Below, piece by piece: positions 36,435-48,794 of a DNA stretch of 64,000 bases (positions are counted from its first letter, which is position 1; the number at the start of each line of letters is the position of its first letter). The DNA comes from Cyprinodon diabolis (lineage: Eukaryota; Chordata; Actinopteri; Cyprinodontiformes; Cyprinodontidae). The notes beneath the pieces were generated by a model. That model searched no databases, was not told where the DNA came from, and worked only from the letters and a program-made list of their open reading frames with translations. Location of the stretch: NCBI GenBank assembly GCA_030533445.1, contig CM060072.1, positions 14,048,375 to 14,112,374 on the forward strand, given 5' to 3'. The translations under genes were made by a program, and so were the position numbers.

Positions 36435-38490
36435 CAACTTCTGTTATTTTCACTGTAATGTTCATTTCTACAAAGTGATTTAGTTTTTTTTTTTTTCTCA
36501 TGTTGTCTCTAATAATTAAAGTATACCACTGAGGAAAACTACGACCTCTCCCATCGTTCTTAGTAGGAGAACTTTCACCATCAGTGTCTGACTAAACACT
36601 TTTTCGCCCCATGTTTCATTAAGATTAATGAAGCTTTGAACAGTTCTGAAAGCCCAGAGCTCCAGCTGATTTAAGAGCTAAACAGACGCACAACTTGGGA
36701 TGTATTTGGGACAAAACCTAAAAACACATTATATCCCCATGTGACATGAACGGCAAAGAGATCAGGAAGTACATTTGAAACATCCACATGATGCCAACAT
36801 TAATTTGTTCAAACAAATATTGGTGTCCAAGAGATGGATTTGTTTTGGTTACTGGCATGAAGTGAATAGTCTTTATCTGTAGTGACATGGGTTAAAAGGC
36901 CAACAGGTTAAGGCAGAAGCCAGACAGATACAAATTATAGGCTTTGGTCCTCCAAACACCACTACACAGTAATATAGAGCAGTGGAAGAATGATGCTGAG
37001 TGGTCTTAGGGACTCGAAGCAAATATAACTTCATTTATGGCATCAAGCTGCAGAAATGGAGAAAAAGATTATGTTCAAATCTGAAACTACAAAATTCCAA
37101 GGACAGTGCATGTGTAGCTCGCTCAGTATGGCAGATTGGGAGCCTACGCCTATAGCAGCATAACTACAGGTAATATAAGCAATGTTGATCCATGAGTCTC
37201 AAACTAGATCAGGCATCTTTTCACAGACCAGACTGGGAGTTTGTTCCACAGCAGATGATGAATGATGACTAAAAGCAGAATATATTCATTTAGGGGCATT
37301 CAATTAAAAGCCACCACCCAAAAAAAAACAAATATTTCTGAAGAAATCAAAGGATGATTCCAATTTGTAGCTCCTAGACTCCATACCTTCAGCCTTAGTC
37401 CGGAGCTCCTTTACTATACTACTGCGGTTACTAAAGGAGCTCTGTACTGCTGCGCTGTAATAACTGGCAGCATTACTGAACAGAAACACACATGGATGAT
37501 GCAAGTCAAATTGGAACTTCAGCTTTCTGCATAAGAACAACAAAAAAAGTTACAAACATGTAGGGAAGGTGAAGATCTCTATTGTAAACCCAAAACATGA
37601 AAATGTGAACATTTGCTTATTTATTTGCTAATATCAAATAACTTTTTTTTTTTATGGCTGACACCTTTCAGTTTGTTTTGGGTGTCCTCTCTGATTTAAC
37701 AAATTTGGATTGAGCCTTTATGCTTAGAGGACTCCACAGGTCATCATCACTAAAGTTCAAGCAGTGAGCTGAACCTGCCAATCAGCAGCCAGCAACAGGA
37801 AACCTGCAAACACAAACGCTTACGGTCATAATAATGCTTTAAAATCCCTCAAACTGTTGCTGTTCATCCTGACATTCAAGTAGGAGTCACTGGTCAGCGG
37901 ACACTCCTGAGTGTTTAAGCATGGAGCCGAGCCAACCAATCAGCTGCTGGCAACTAAGGTCTCCAGGAAAACACACAGAGCCTTGACATGGTGCAAAACA
38001 GAGAAATCTGTGTTGAACACCCCCTTACTGTAAACAGTCAGCTGCAATGTCAGCTTTGAGAAAGAACCAGCAGATAGGGGCAGTGGAAATGCAACAAAAT
38101 AAATAAATAAATAAATCGAAATAATTCCAATTCCTTGCATGTTTTACCGGATTTAAAGGAATGCATTAAATTACATCTTTCCAGGCTGATTCTCCATGAA
38201 AGAGGTTTGGTTATTTTTAACATAGTTCATCCAATAAACATAAATGTAGACATTTAGCGTACAAATTAGAGAGAGTGAATATAATGTGGCAATACTCCAA
38301 CTGGTGCATTTTAATTAACCTTTGGTGTCCCTTCCAACTTTTTTGGAACTTTACTGAGAATCTTCACCAGCATATTGCAATCTATTTTGGGAAAGACATC
38401 CTCAAAATGATGTGTTAGTACGACAAATTGCTTAAGAAACTTGCAGATTATAGGAATCATCTTCGATTTGAGATGTAAAAGCAAAGGTAC
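36435..38490. other. Intergenic DNA or arhgap26 downstream region
   Basis: No exon seen. Includes the second dispersed segment (37015-37070) and two weakly similar stretches with ccaatcagc words near 37780 and 37940. Confidence 0.45.
37015..37070. repeat. Dispersed segment, copy 2
   Basis: Matches 35740-35800: aatataacttcatttatggc, then atcaagctgcagaaatgga. Confidence 0.7.
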
Positions 38491-38661
38491 AATTTGCATG
38501 TTTTCTAAGCCATAACAAGGCTTGGTTTGGTTTACTCTATAAAGCTTGGAACTCGATGCTAATTCTGACATTTTGAATTGAAAAAGCTCCCTGGATGGGA
38601 AGCGAAACGTCTTCAGACTTGGAAAACAAAGTCCAGTGGATTGATTTTGAATTTTTTGGAA
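38491..38661 (+). repeat. Dispersed repeat, copy B
   Basis: Shares aatttgcatgttttctaagc, attttgaattgaaaaagctc and ctggatgggaagcgaaacgt with copy D (63332-63480), and the reverse complement of these with copy C (53939-54073). Confidence 0.8.
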
Positions 38662-40279
38662 CATTTAAGTGTCCCTAAAAAAAGAGGAAAAGATCTGAGC
38701 AGAAATTTTTCAAGAGGAATCTTTAATTTCTTAACAATCCTTCACCAAAACATCTGCAGAAATATTTAAGGCTGTGGACAGACATAAACAATAGAAGATT
38801 CTGGCAAAAAGCAATACAGGAATTAAGTTAGTATGCTAAAAAATACACACAAAAAAACATTTCATATGTGTGAACAAAATATACCCAATTAAAATCCTTT
38901 TTTTTTTCGTACAGGATCATTAAAACACCTCAAAAGAATGAAGGATTTTACCTTTAAGAAAATCTTATAAATAAGTTTATATACTGTATGAACAAAGTAG
39001 TCTTGTTTCACATTAGCTTTGCTTTTGTTATTCTCCCGTTTGTTCTTCCCATTTAAAACAGAATCAAGTGGATAATGAAATATAAAATAGGGAAAAAAAG
39101 CATAATATTACCAAAACATTCAGAGTGGTTGAACTCAGGAAACAACAGTCACTGCATTCCAGAAAGTAATCTACATTTTATTAGCTCTAAAATCAAATAT
39201 CCATCATTATTAGTTCTAGAATTGTCTTTATGATTCCTTGGAAGATCAATACTGAGGAATGGTGATAAGTTTTCTGTCTGTGTGCTGATGAGATTAAAGC
39301 TTTAGAATCTGCATGATGGAAAAAATAAAAATGGAGAAAAACATGTAGGTAATCTGTGATGTAAAACGAAAAGAGAAAAAAAAAAAAAGCTTCCTGGTTG
39401 ATTAGAATTCCAAGAATGGACCAACATAGTGCAAACATGACTCACACTCGCTCCACTCACAGCAAGGCCTTGCAGCTGGGTTTGTTTTATCCTGCAGCAA
39501 TCAGCTGCTCCTCCTACGCCTGGCTGTAAACCGCCTGTGGATCCTGCTTCAGGTTTTTCACATTTCTTTTTTTTTTTTTCTTAATGATGGCTCTATGAGG
39601 GAAAAAAAGCTATAAATGATCATGACACCCAGGGCACTTGAAGCGCACTCGTCCATCTTGTTGGTATGCCCTGGAGCTACCGTCGTTTAACTGTGGCTGA
39701 GCAGAGTCTCTTTACCTGGAATTAACCCCTGCAGGCGATTGCAAAGACTTTACAGCAGAGACCGATCATTACAGTCCGCTTCCACGGCTCAGATTTCCCA
39801 AGGGGATTAGCGATCAAACAATGGAGGGGCAAACCATCAGTTTAAAGCTGAAGGCCACTCACTATTTATCTTTTCTCTGTCAATAATACTGTATCTACCT
39901 AATGAAAACAGGGAATGATGAAGAACTGGCAGTCCAGATCAGAGTAATAAATCAGACGTTCCTAAATGAAAATCGCCAACTCTCAACTCAAATATCAGCT
40001 CACTAATAAGAGTAATTTTATCTACGTACATCAGTGACGTTTTCCACTTCCTCACAGTGAACTCCACTCACAGGAACCAATAACACCTCTCTCTCTTCCC
40101 AGTGCAATTGAAATACCACCCTGCCTCAGTCCTCTTATATCCCTTTGATCCGGTTCTGTTTGGTCCGGTTTCTTTTCTTCAGTCCAATAAAACCCGGTTC
40201 AGTGGATCATGTGATCACAGGGAATTTTTTTGCAGTCAAGTCCAGCTTGGACTACAATTGTCTCTCGGTGCAGCTCGGG
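38662..40279 (-). other. arhgap26: Probable arhgap26 3' untranslated region
   Basis: Lies directly after the arhgap26 stop codon on the - strand and has no other exon. A - strand AATAAA occurs at 39182-39177. The real end of the transcript is uncertain and may lie farther left. Confidence 0.5.
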
Positions 40280-40368
40280 CTATAGAAACTCCACGTAGTT
40301 TTCTGGGATCAACCCAGTTCGACCGTCCAGGGTTCCTTCCAACCAGCCCGGTTCCCTTGAAGCGTGAA
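40280..40368 (-). CDS. arhgap26: arhgap26 last coding exon: second half of SH3 and stop
   Basis: The - strand acceptor is tttcttgcag; 89 bp to TAG. It encodes [18 protein letters not shown] and [15 protein letters not shown] carries the conserved SH3 Trp and PENYV the PxNY ligand-binding motif. The protein ends directly after the SH3 domain, as in mammals. Confidence 0.97.
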
Positions 40369-40505
40369 CTGCAAGAAAGAAAAGAAAAAAGATGAAACAC
40401 CTCAAGAACTATACAGCTGAAATCACATAACTACAAACAAACTATTTAGTCATCCATAATTTCTCCTATTTAGAAAGATGAGGGGTATGAAATTTTCATT
40501 ATAGG

Positions 40506-40947
40506 TGTAGCGACTACCAACCACCTTTTTGTCGCTTGTGGGTGCGGGGAATCTGGAATTTAACTCGCTTAAAAGAGGAGATGGAAACCAGGATATAAGG
40601 TATGGGCGTTCCCATTTATTGAAGTACATTTGTATATGAACAAACTTTCCAAACAATCCGAGTAACGGTCTTTACATCAAGTGAGATGGACAGGTAACTA
40701 TGAAGAATGTGAAAGATAACAGAGTTTAACCGGAGGACGCAGGCTATTGTGTGCCAAAGAAAGCGGTAAAAACCGTATGACCTCCCGTCACCCAAAACCC
40801 TTTCTGCCCCCTCACGTCTTACCTATAAAGCCTTCCCCTCCACACCGCCACCAGTGGTAGAGCAGAATATAGGTCACCGCCACCCAAGACAAATAACCCT
40901 GAAACAAACCATACCTAAACACCAACATACTATAAATGGCTCCTACA
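40506..40947 (-). mobile_element. Solo LTR with perfect ATAGG target duplication
   Basis: 442 bp starting tgtagcgac and ending gctcctaca (TG...CA), flanked by atagg at 40501-40505 and 40948-40952. A - strand AATAAA at 40620-40615 suggests - strand orientation. No internal region is present, so it is the remnant of LTR-LTR recombination. It lies in the last arhgap26 intron. Confidence 0.9.
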
Positions 40948-41422
40948 ATAGGCAAACTTCAACGATGAGAGACAGGAGAGAAAGAAACACACTGTAAGAT
41001 TTTTAAAGAATTATTTGTGGAAAATAACTATTTGGTCACAAACTAGCAAGCTGTCTGTTCCTCACAGACGTGTAACTCCTTCTTTAAGAAGCTCTTCTGT
41101 CCTCCACTTGTTATCTAAATTAATGGCATCTGTTTGAACTCATTATTTGTATAAAAGATGTTTACAGCCCCGAACAGTCAGACTCTAACTCACCAAAGCC
41201 ATGTGGAAGGAAACTGTAGACCTGCACCCGACTGGGGAGACAGAATCTACAAAAGGTAAGGTGATTAAATAAACTGGGAGCCACTGTAAGAAAATGGATG
41301 TCTGTTGATAATCTCCCTCGATCTAGAGCTGCACCCAAGATCGCATCTCGTTTGGGTTCAAATCAGAACAGCAAGGAAAGAAATACCTGAACTAGACAGA
41401 AGGACCTGAAGCTGGGAGAAAC

Positions 41423-41494
41423 AAAGGTTACCATCGGTTACACACAACGCTGAGAGCATCTGGATGACCCAAACGAGGAATGAGAGAATATCAT
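41423..41494. repeat. Dispersed segment, copy 3
   Basis: Matches 35806-35880: aaggttaccatcggttacac, acaacgctgagagcat, tggatgaccc. Confidence 0.65.
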
Positions 41495-42190
41495 CAGGGT
41501 TCCTACATCATATGGCAAGCTAAATTCAAGACTTAAGACTTTTTAATGCCACTTGAAATAAAAATTTAAGACCAAATTAACAAGAAACAAAAGAAAAACC
41601 TGCTTGCGACAACTTAACCCAAAGGTTTATTATAACATAAACCACTGCAATAATGTTTCAAATTTTGAAAAACTTCCCATACAGGAAGGAAGCTTAAAAC
41701 ACACAAATGACAAATATATTTTAACAATTATTTAACTGAATTCACAAACTTTGTTTTAGCAGGGAACAAAACAAATCAGTTTTAAAGCCCCAACATAACC
41801 AGTGCTAAGTCTTTTTTGCAGCTATTTTTCTTATTATTGTTTTCTTAGTAAGTTTGATTTGGTGATAAGTGGAGGCGTTGCAGAGACAAGGGTGGAACAA
41901 AACTGAGAAATATCGGCTGTTGCTCGGTAACTCGATTTTGACGCTTTGTGTTTCTTGCTTCGCATGTGCGACTCCACTGCCTTAATTCCCATCGTTCCGA
42001 GCTTGAATCGCTTCTTGCACAAAATACACTGAGCCTCATGTATGTTCCCTGGTACTGGTTTTAGCCATGGAGAAAACTCTTGGCTGGATAGACAATTTTC
42101 GTTACATTTACACTTGCTCATATTTTCCAGACAAAAAGCAAATGGCGCATCTCCTAAATGTCCCGGCCGCAACAACGCTTTTATTGGTAT
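41495..42190 (-). mobile_element. hAT-derived repeat with transposase N-terminal exon
   Basis: Starts with cagggttcctacatcatatg, as seen at the ends of common fish hAT-type elements. Text rich in ttaagac / taatgcc words follows. The right end was not found. Inside is a - strand frame for a zinc-finger N-terminus. A related element lies at 57809-58203. Confidence 0.6.
41834..42121 (-). pseudogene. BED-like zinc finger fragment of a hAT transposase
   Basis: The frame (starting at an internal Met, MSKCKC) has EFSPWLKPVPGNIHEAQC, ILCKKRFKLGTMGIKAVE and SHMRSKKH: a CxxC...HxxxxxH finger as found at the N-terminus of hAT transposases. A stop follows after about 95 codons. No catalytic part is nearby. 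Confidence 0.6.
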
Positions 42191-44131
42191 CGGGATGGAA
42201 CCAATAATGGCGTGCCGTTATTATTTTTTAAATAAAAAAAAATGTATTTGTCAATTTTAGAAAAAAGAAACAAAACCCTCCACTCTCCCTTCAGTGACAT
42301 GCGAGTTTCTTTTCCAGGTTTTTGCTGTTCTGCTCAAATCATTTACATGAAGACTTATCTCTTAACTGAACATCCTTCCAGCATTCCTGTTTTTTGTCTT
42401 TTCTCTCAGAATTCAGGAAATGATTTCTTCGATCCACATGAGCGTCCAGGTCTTATATTCAGGACTCATTTTAGCGTCTTACACCTGGGTTTCAGCGAGA
42501 AAATCAGAGCGGGGAAGATTATCTGTTGCTTTGATGGTTCTTTCCTTGTTTCTATATAATGGGCTGGCTCAAATTAACTCCTTTAAATCCCCTACAAGCT
42601 CTTTGGATCTCACCTCCCCAGTCAGGAGCACTAGATGTCTGTGGCTGAAACTTCAGGAGGTACCAACTTCTAATCACATGTTCCTGATGTGATACAACTC
42701 TGCTGGATTGTAGCCGTGTTAATTGAGCTGATATTCTCTCTAGTTTAGTTTCTATAAAATCCATCTCCTATTAAGGTTTAAGTGTTTGTTTCTTTTGTTT
42801 TACGTCATTAGTAGTATTACAGTGGAAGCCATTCAAGATGGTCCTTCTGAGTCAAACGCCAGCTGAATGTAAGCCAACCTCCAGCCACCGGGCTTCTGTT
42901 GGGCATCCATATTTTTTTACTCTGGCTCCACCCTTTCACTGAATTACAGGGTCTGACCAGGAGAAGGCGCTTCTTTTTAGATCTTTATGTCAACAAATCA
43001 TGACAGAAAGAATATTTTGGTACAAAGATTGCCCAATAAAATGAAATATTCACATTAAGAAATATGTAACAAACGGTGTCCAACTTGTTTGTTTACTTCA
43101 TGTGTTAATTGCAGTTTAGTTATCTGATTGCAGAATGGGTGGCTGTCAACTTAATCTCTATGCATGGGTGTTGCAACAACTGAAAGCTATCTTATCTAAA
43201 ACTCCCTGTTTTCCTCTTTTTATCACTTCTTCAAGCAGAAAATAGCTAAATCAAGAACGGCAGCTGGAACTGGACAAAGTAACGGTCCTCTCACTTTATA
43301 TAGCCTTTTCTAAAAACCTTTCTCACATAAGCTTTTAGGGCTAGATGATAATAAATGACTGCTCAACTAAACAAACTTTTAGAAAAAAAAATCAACCTTA
43401 TTTGCTTTATCACCACTCTGGGTTGCAGGAAATGGTGTAACAGCTGGACTGAGCCTGCAAAGGACCCTGGAAGAATGCTGTTCTTTGGTAAAGCTCCCAG
43501 TTTTTTCAACTGGGTTTAAAATGTAGGGTAAATAAATGATCAGGTTGAGAAAGCTGTTACATTATCTTGTTCTGTTGTGATTGATTATCATGGTGATCGT
43601 TTGTCGATGAATGAGTAAATGCTGAGTAAAACGGGACCCAATCGTTAATTTAGCTGCCAATTAGCTGGTTGGTTCCATCTGAGACACTGGGGAGGTCATA
43701 ACAGCTGTAAAGCTGTCGGCTGTGACCTACAGTACATGTACTGTATAGAGTCAGAGTATTTCTGGATGTTTGCCTTTTGATTCCACTGCTTATAGTTTGT
43801 AGTATTTAATAAATATTTACATTCCTGTGGATACACACAAGTCAGATTGTTACTTTGGGGCAGTACAGTAATTACAGTAAAGAAGAGTAAACAGAGTTAA
43901 ATTCCTCCCCTGAAAACCAGGGTTAGTGGTTCAGCTGAAGTTACTTTAGAGATGAATGAACTTAAGGCATTTGTGTCAAACAGAGGTGGAGGTTTATACT
44001 TTTTAAAATGAAAGATTTTGCTCAATAAGATGCTCCACTAACTGGAGTTAAAATGAGAACTTCAGCAGACCAATAATGTCACTATGAGCCACAGATGACT
44101 GAGAGAAAAGCCACACTGCTGGTAAACACTA
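42191..44131. other. arhgap26 last intron, middle part
   Basis: No exon. An 18-bp perfect palindrome lies at 43728-43745. Otherwise ordinary. Confidence 0.45.
43728..43745. repeat. 18-bp perfect palindrome
   Basis: tacagtacatgtactgta is self-complementary over all 18 bases. Confidence 0.8.
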
Positions 44132-44139
44132 CTTTAAAG

Positions 44140-44665
44140 TAGGGGTGGAACGGTTCAAAAAACCCACGGTTCGGTTCGGTTCATTGTTTCGTGGTCACGG
44201 TTTTCGGTTCGTTTCGGTATATGTTGATTGTTAGGAAAATCTATTATGTCTTGTATAGTACAAAACGTTTTGCACAATGCTTGCACACTGTTTTTATCCA
44301 CATCTTTCTTTCCGCCGTCATCGTAGGTCACTCTAAGTGCAAAGCGGTCCCATACAGCAGACCTATAAAGTGCTGCTGGCGCGTCTTCCAACTCCTGTTC
44401 TTTCCCACTCGCCATACCCACACAATTCTCCACAACAACTGATTTTTTTCTGCTACACCCAGCTACGCTGCTTCGCTTCTTCTTCTTCTTGTTTATTACT
44501 GGTGTTTGGCTTTGGTCGCAGTACCGCCACCTTCTGCTCTGGAGTGTAAACGCTTCGCCTATGAGAAAAAGGAGCGGCGCATGAACTGAACGAAACACAC
44601 GCGGATCAAACCGAGACAGTAGAATGGAACGGTTCGGACGGTTTTCATAAACCGTTCCATCCCTA
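44140..44665. mobile_element. hAT-like MITE (taggggtggaacggtt ends) with 8-bp duplication
   Basis: The left end taggggtggaacggtt and right end aaccgttccatcccta are inverted repeats. Both sides carry ctttaaag (44132-44139 and 44666-44673). Near the ends the sequence repeats ggttcggttcggttc. This is a widespread fish MITE type. 526 bp, no complete transposase. Confidence 0.9.
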
Positions 44666-45598
44666 CTTTAAAGGCATAGTGGAGGATTTTCACATATTTT
44701 TGAAAAGATTCTCCACTTAAAAAAATGAAATGCACATGCACAACCCTGTACCCACTCCCAAGAGGGACCGCCTATTAAACACGTGCACGAGCCCATTTCT
44801 CCTTGTGCACGCTCTGTTTAAAAGTTGCTGTTTCTGATGGTTTGGTTTTTTCCTTTGCTCCTTGCTCCCCTGTCTAATTGGTTCTGCAGCTGATTATCGC
44901 CGATCATTTCCACCTGGTTCCTCTACTATTTAAGTTGTGTGTTTTGCCTCCCATCAGCGGCAGGTTATTCGTGTGTTTTGGTGAGACGTTTCCTGTCAAT
45001 CTTTAGTCTGTCTGTTTTCCTGATTGTGACCAGTTTCTGCTTTGAGGATCTCGAGTTTTGCCTTGCCCCTGTCTGCTCTGTTTGTCGCATCTGGTGCTGG
45101 ATTCTACCGGCTTCTGAACCTGGAACTGTCTCCTGACTTCGGCCTTGGATTTCCCTTCTGGACTCTGTTGCTGCTCGGCGTCTGCTGCTCGCTCTCTAGG
45201 AACTCTGGGGGCGTCTCCCGCCGCAACTGCGGTCAAAGCTCCCTCCGGGATTTTGACGTTCTCCACGAACGGACTGAACTTTGAATCAGGTCAGTGATTT
45301 TGCTCCAAGTCGTGTTAAGCTCCACATCCAGTCACTGACCTGTATTCTCCTATCCCTGCAGAGATCCGCCCCGCAGCAGACGAGTAACCCTGCGCACCTG
45401 TTTGTTTATAATAAACGCTTCGAACTTTCCCACCGTCTGTCTCGCCTCGAATTCTGGGTCCAACATTCTGAGATCATTACACTTACTTTCCAGAAGAAGA
45501 TTACGTAAAACGTATCACCAGTATGATTGACAATTAGGAGGATCCCTTATTTTGATGATCCACCCGGAAAAAGAAAATCCTCCACTACACCTTAAAGG
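44666..45598. mobile_element. MITE (ggcatagtggaggattttc ends), interrupted
   Basis: The left end at 44674 (ggcatagtggaggattttc) is the inverted form of the right end (gaaaatcctccactacac, 45573-45590). The right 100 bp match the window start (1-118). Its interior holds an LTR-like insert. The left end touches the previous MITE through the shared ctttaaag. Confidence 0.75.
44829..45481 (+). mobile_element. Possible solo LTR inside a MITE
   Basis: GC-richer than the flanks. Has ctatttaag (TATA-like, about 44926) early and aataaa at 45410-45415 late, followed by cgcctcgaattctgggtcca and ending near attaca, the layout of gypsy-type fish LTRs. I could not fix the left boundary or a target duplication. 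Confidence 0.45.
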
Positions 45599-46453
45599 TT
45601 AGACCTCTTCTTACTTCATTTGGAAATTCACGTTAAGTCGTTATGCTGTGAACAATGTTAAATCTGTATTGATTATACATGCTAATATATGTTTGTATTT
45701 TCTAATCATGTTTGAAATAAACTAAAAATAAATTATTACGACTGCTTGAAGGAAAAAAAAAACTTGTGAGGGTGTAGTCTGACAGATTAAATGTTTCATC
45801 CTTGGCTGCTGATGAAAAGCCTGCAGTGTTCAGATACCACTTTGGGGATTACATGTCCCCTGGGGACACAGTTTGACCCAAAGGGGCTCACATGACACGG
45901 CTCTGCATTACATAACTATCAATAGTCTGTAAGATGCCGATGTTTTTTTTACAAGGCATACCAGTCGGTTTGGAGGGAAAGGAAAGCTGAATCTCTACCA
46001 CGTGTGTTTGCAGCTAAGGAGTCGATTTTTTTAACCAATACACAATTACAGCTAAATATGTGATCCGCTGGGTTGAGTGTCAGCAAACGAGTCGGTGTGC
46101 AGGCAGCTTTAATAGCGTTTCACCATTGACTCTCTGCTATTATGGCCTTCATGTAAAGGAAGTGAATGTGGGAGATCAAGGCTAAAAAAGCGGCCTTCTT
46201 CTGGCGATGTAGAAAAAACATAAAGCTACTGAAAAATCTTTTTGTTGCTTTCTCTTTTTAATAAAAACAGCAATCATCCCTTCTAAAAGCGTCTTGTAGA
46301 GAAAACACAAGCATCAAATAGGGTAACAAGGAAATCGGAAGAAATGCAAGTCCCCACGGCTTTCTCTGTTTTCACAACAAATGAACTTGTGTAACGCCAA
46401 CACACATCCTGTCTTCCTCCTCCACTGCTGCCAGCGCCGACCGTCTGACTCAC
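45599..46453. other. arhgap26 last intron, right part
   Basis: No feature recognised up to the SH3 exon donor. Confidence 0.45.
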
Positions 46454-46545
46454 CGTTCTCAAAGACGGTCCCGGCGATGAAGGACAGCTCCGAGTCGTGC
46501 TCTGCCTTGCAAGCGTAGAGCGCTCGAGCCTTCCTGCCTGTGATG
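46454..46545 (-). CDS. arhgap26: arhgap26 exon: first half of SH3 domain
   Basis: The - strand acceptor is ttctcttgcag and the donor gtgagtc; 92 bp. It encodes ITGRKARALYACKAEHDSEL and SFIAGTVFEN. ALYACKAEHDSELSF is the RT-loop part of the SH3 fold, with the ALYxY-type motif that binds proline-rich partners. Confidence 0.97.
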
Positions 46546-48794
46546 CTGCAAGAGAAAAGAGAAACATCATCAAAAGATTGCCATCATGTCTTTCTTCTTC
46601 ACTTTTGCAAACTAACCTCAGCTAATAAGATTAGCCATGTTTTTTATTCAATTTAACTGCTATTTTTGTTTATTAAAATCTGCTATATATCATCCTATTA
46701 ACTGTTTGAAACCACCAACAAAGATTTCTAAAAATATTTAAAATAAATGCATCTACTATTGCTGAGAGGAGATCTAATATTCAGTTTAGAATAAAAATAA
46801 TGCTTTTTTCATACTTAGTTGTGCTGCTTTTGTTGCTATTTCAAATTCATTTTAAATAATACTTCCTAAAGATTCATTTTCATTTGTTTCATTTAATTTT
46901 GAAGAGTTGTATTGCTTTCCTGAGGTATAAATAAAACAGGACTGGGTTTGGCATTTATGGTATGGCTTATCAATATCGGAATACATTTACTGTCACAATA
47001 AGAATTTTGAATTATTTCTAAATAATAAATTGGAATTAATGATGTTTAAAAACTTCCAAAAAACGGATGAATGGCCATTATATTTAGTTTTACTTTGTCC
47101 TTTCTTTTTGTTTTTCATTGAGGGATTGATAAATTTGAAGAATAGGATTCAATTTGGTCACTGTAAGATGTTTAGTGATATAAATCTCATGTCTTTATGT
47201 AACTTCTGTCCTGAAGTTTCCTGTTTTTAATTAGTATAGCTTTCAGCAGCAGCATTTTTAGAGCTATGATTGCTTTAGCATGCAGTCACAGCTATACAGC
47301 TACATGAGAAAGACTCTAAAGAAGTAATGACCACTTTTTCTTCTTCACTTTTATCTTCATCATAATAGCACCACAAAATATCACGATTTGAAGCACCCAT
47401 CACCGAGCCCTAAACAGGACAGATTCCTTTACTGTTTGCCACTCTACAAAACAGGAAGGACAAGAAAACATAACTTTTAAGATGTGCTGATACCTTTATG
47501 CATTTTGGCTGCTAGAAAAAGAAAAATACAAAAGATACCTGCTGGAATTTCCTCATACCTATAGTCAGAGCAATCCTTTAACTGTAACTGTAACAAAAGG
47601 TCTGAGGAGGAATCATGTTTGTTTTTTAACCAAAAAGTCAGCAGCATTATGAAGGAAGAAGTACAAAACTCCAAAGGTGCAAAGAGGGGAGCTGCTGCAA
47701 AGACTTACAGCTTGAGGACGCCAAGCTCCAATAAAAACTAACTTAGGATGCATTTCTTTCTACCCTACATTTATGAATGTAAATCCATTAAACTCAGATA
47801 CTTAGCAAGATTATTTTCATTAAACCAATAAGAAACAAACCAAAAAGCAACTGGAGAAGATCCAGTTGTGAAAGAAAGGATCAATGTGGGAAAACCATGT
47901 AATGCTGATTGGAGAGTCTATGATGTTGGGCCAGTTTCTCTCCCAAAGAGCCAGAAACATCATCATAAAATATGTTGGTTTTTCCACAGAATCAGGTTCA
48001 ATATGCACAAATCAAAATAAAAAAACACTGACTAAATACTAAGGATTGATCTATATTCAGTTTTTTTTACACATCTACAGCGAACCAGGCCAGCAAGTGG
48101 GAGGGGGTGTCCCATAAACAGCATTCTGAGGGTAAGGTTACTGTGGGTTCACAAAGAGAACCAGGTGTTAGCAGCTCCTCTGGTAGCACCAGACACTCCG
48201 GTCTTCAAATGTGAAGCATCCAAACACAACCTGACATGGGCCAAGGCTGCACCCAGGTTATTTTTTACTACAATTTAAATAGAGAGGCTTATATAAGAAA
48301 GACTGCTGCTTGACCTGCGCACAAATAGGTCGGAGCGCCTCCTTGATCCAAGATGTAATGGCCAACTTCTGAGTCAGATTTTGAGTGATCTCCTTTCATA
48401 TGGAAGGTCAGGGGTCATGTCATGTTTAAGGTCACAGAAGCATTTCCCAAATAAGTAGCTGAAAAACGCCTTTATTACCACTAGAATGAAATTGGCCCCA
48501 CAGGTGAAGATAAAAGGTTTATCCTAGAGGCCAAAATTCCTCTCTTGTTGCTGCATGTTTACAGATTACAACATTCTAGCATATTTACCAACTGCTGTTC
48601 AAAGATCTTATATATTTTCTACAAATAACTAAAAAAATCCATTTAGGTAAACATTTAAGCTCAAAATGACTTTAAAACAGCGATGCTAAGAGTGAAGTGG
48701 ACAATATTTAAGGCAAGATTCCAAGGCAAGTTTTTGGTGTTTAGACCAGGTTAAGAAAAACAGAGTTATTATCCTGCAGTAAATAAAGATACTT
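46546..48794. other. arhgap26 intron, before the L2 fragment
   Basis: AT-rich intron DNA. No exon or named repeat. Confidence 0.45.
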
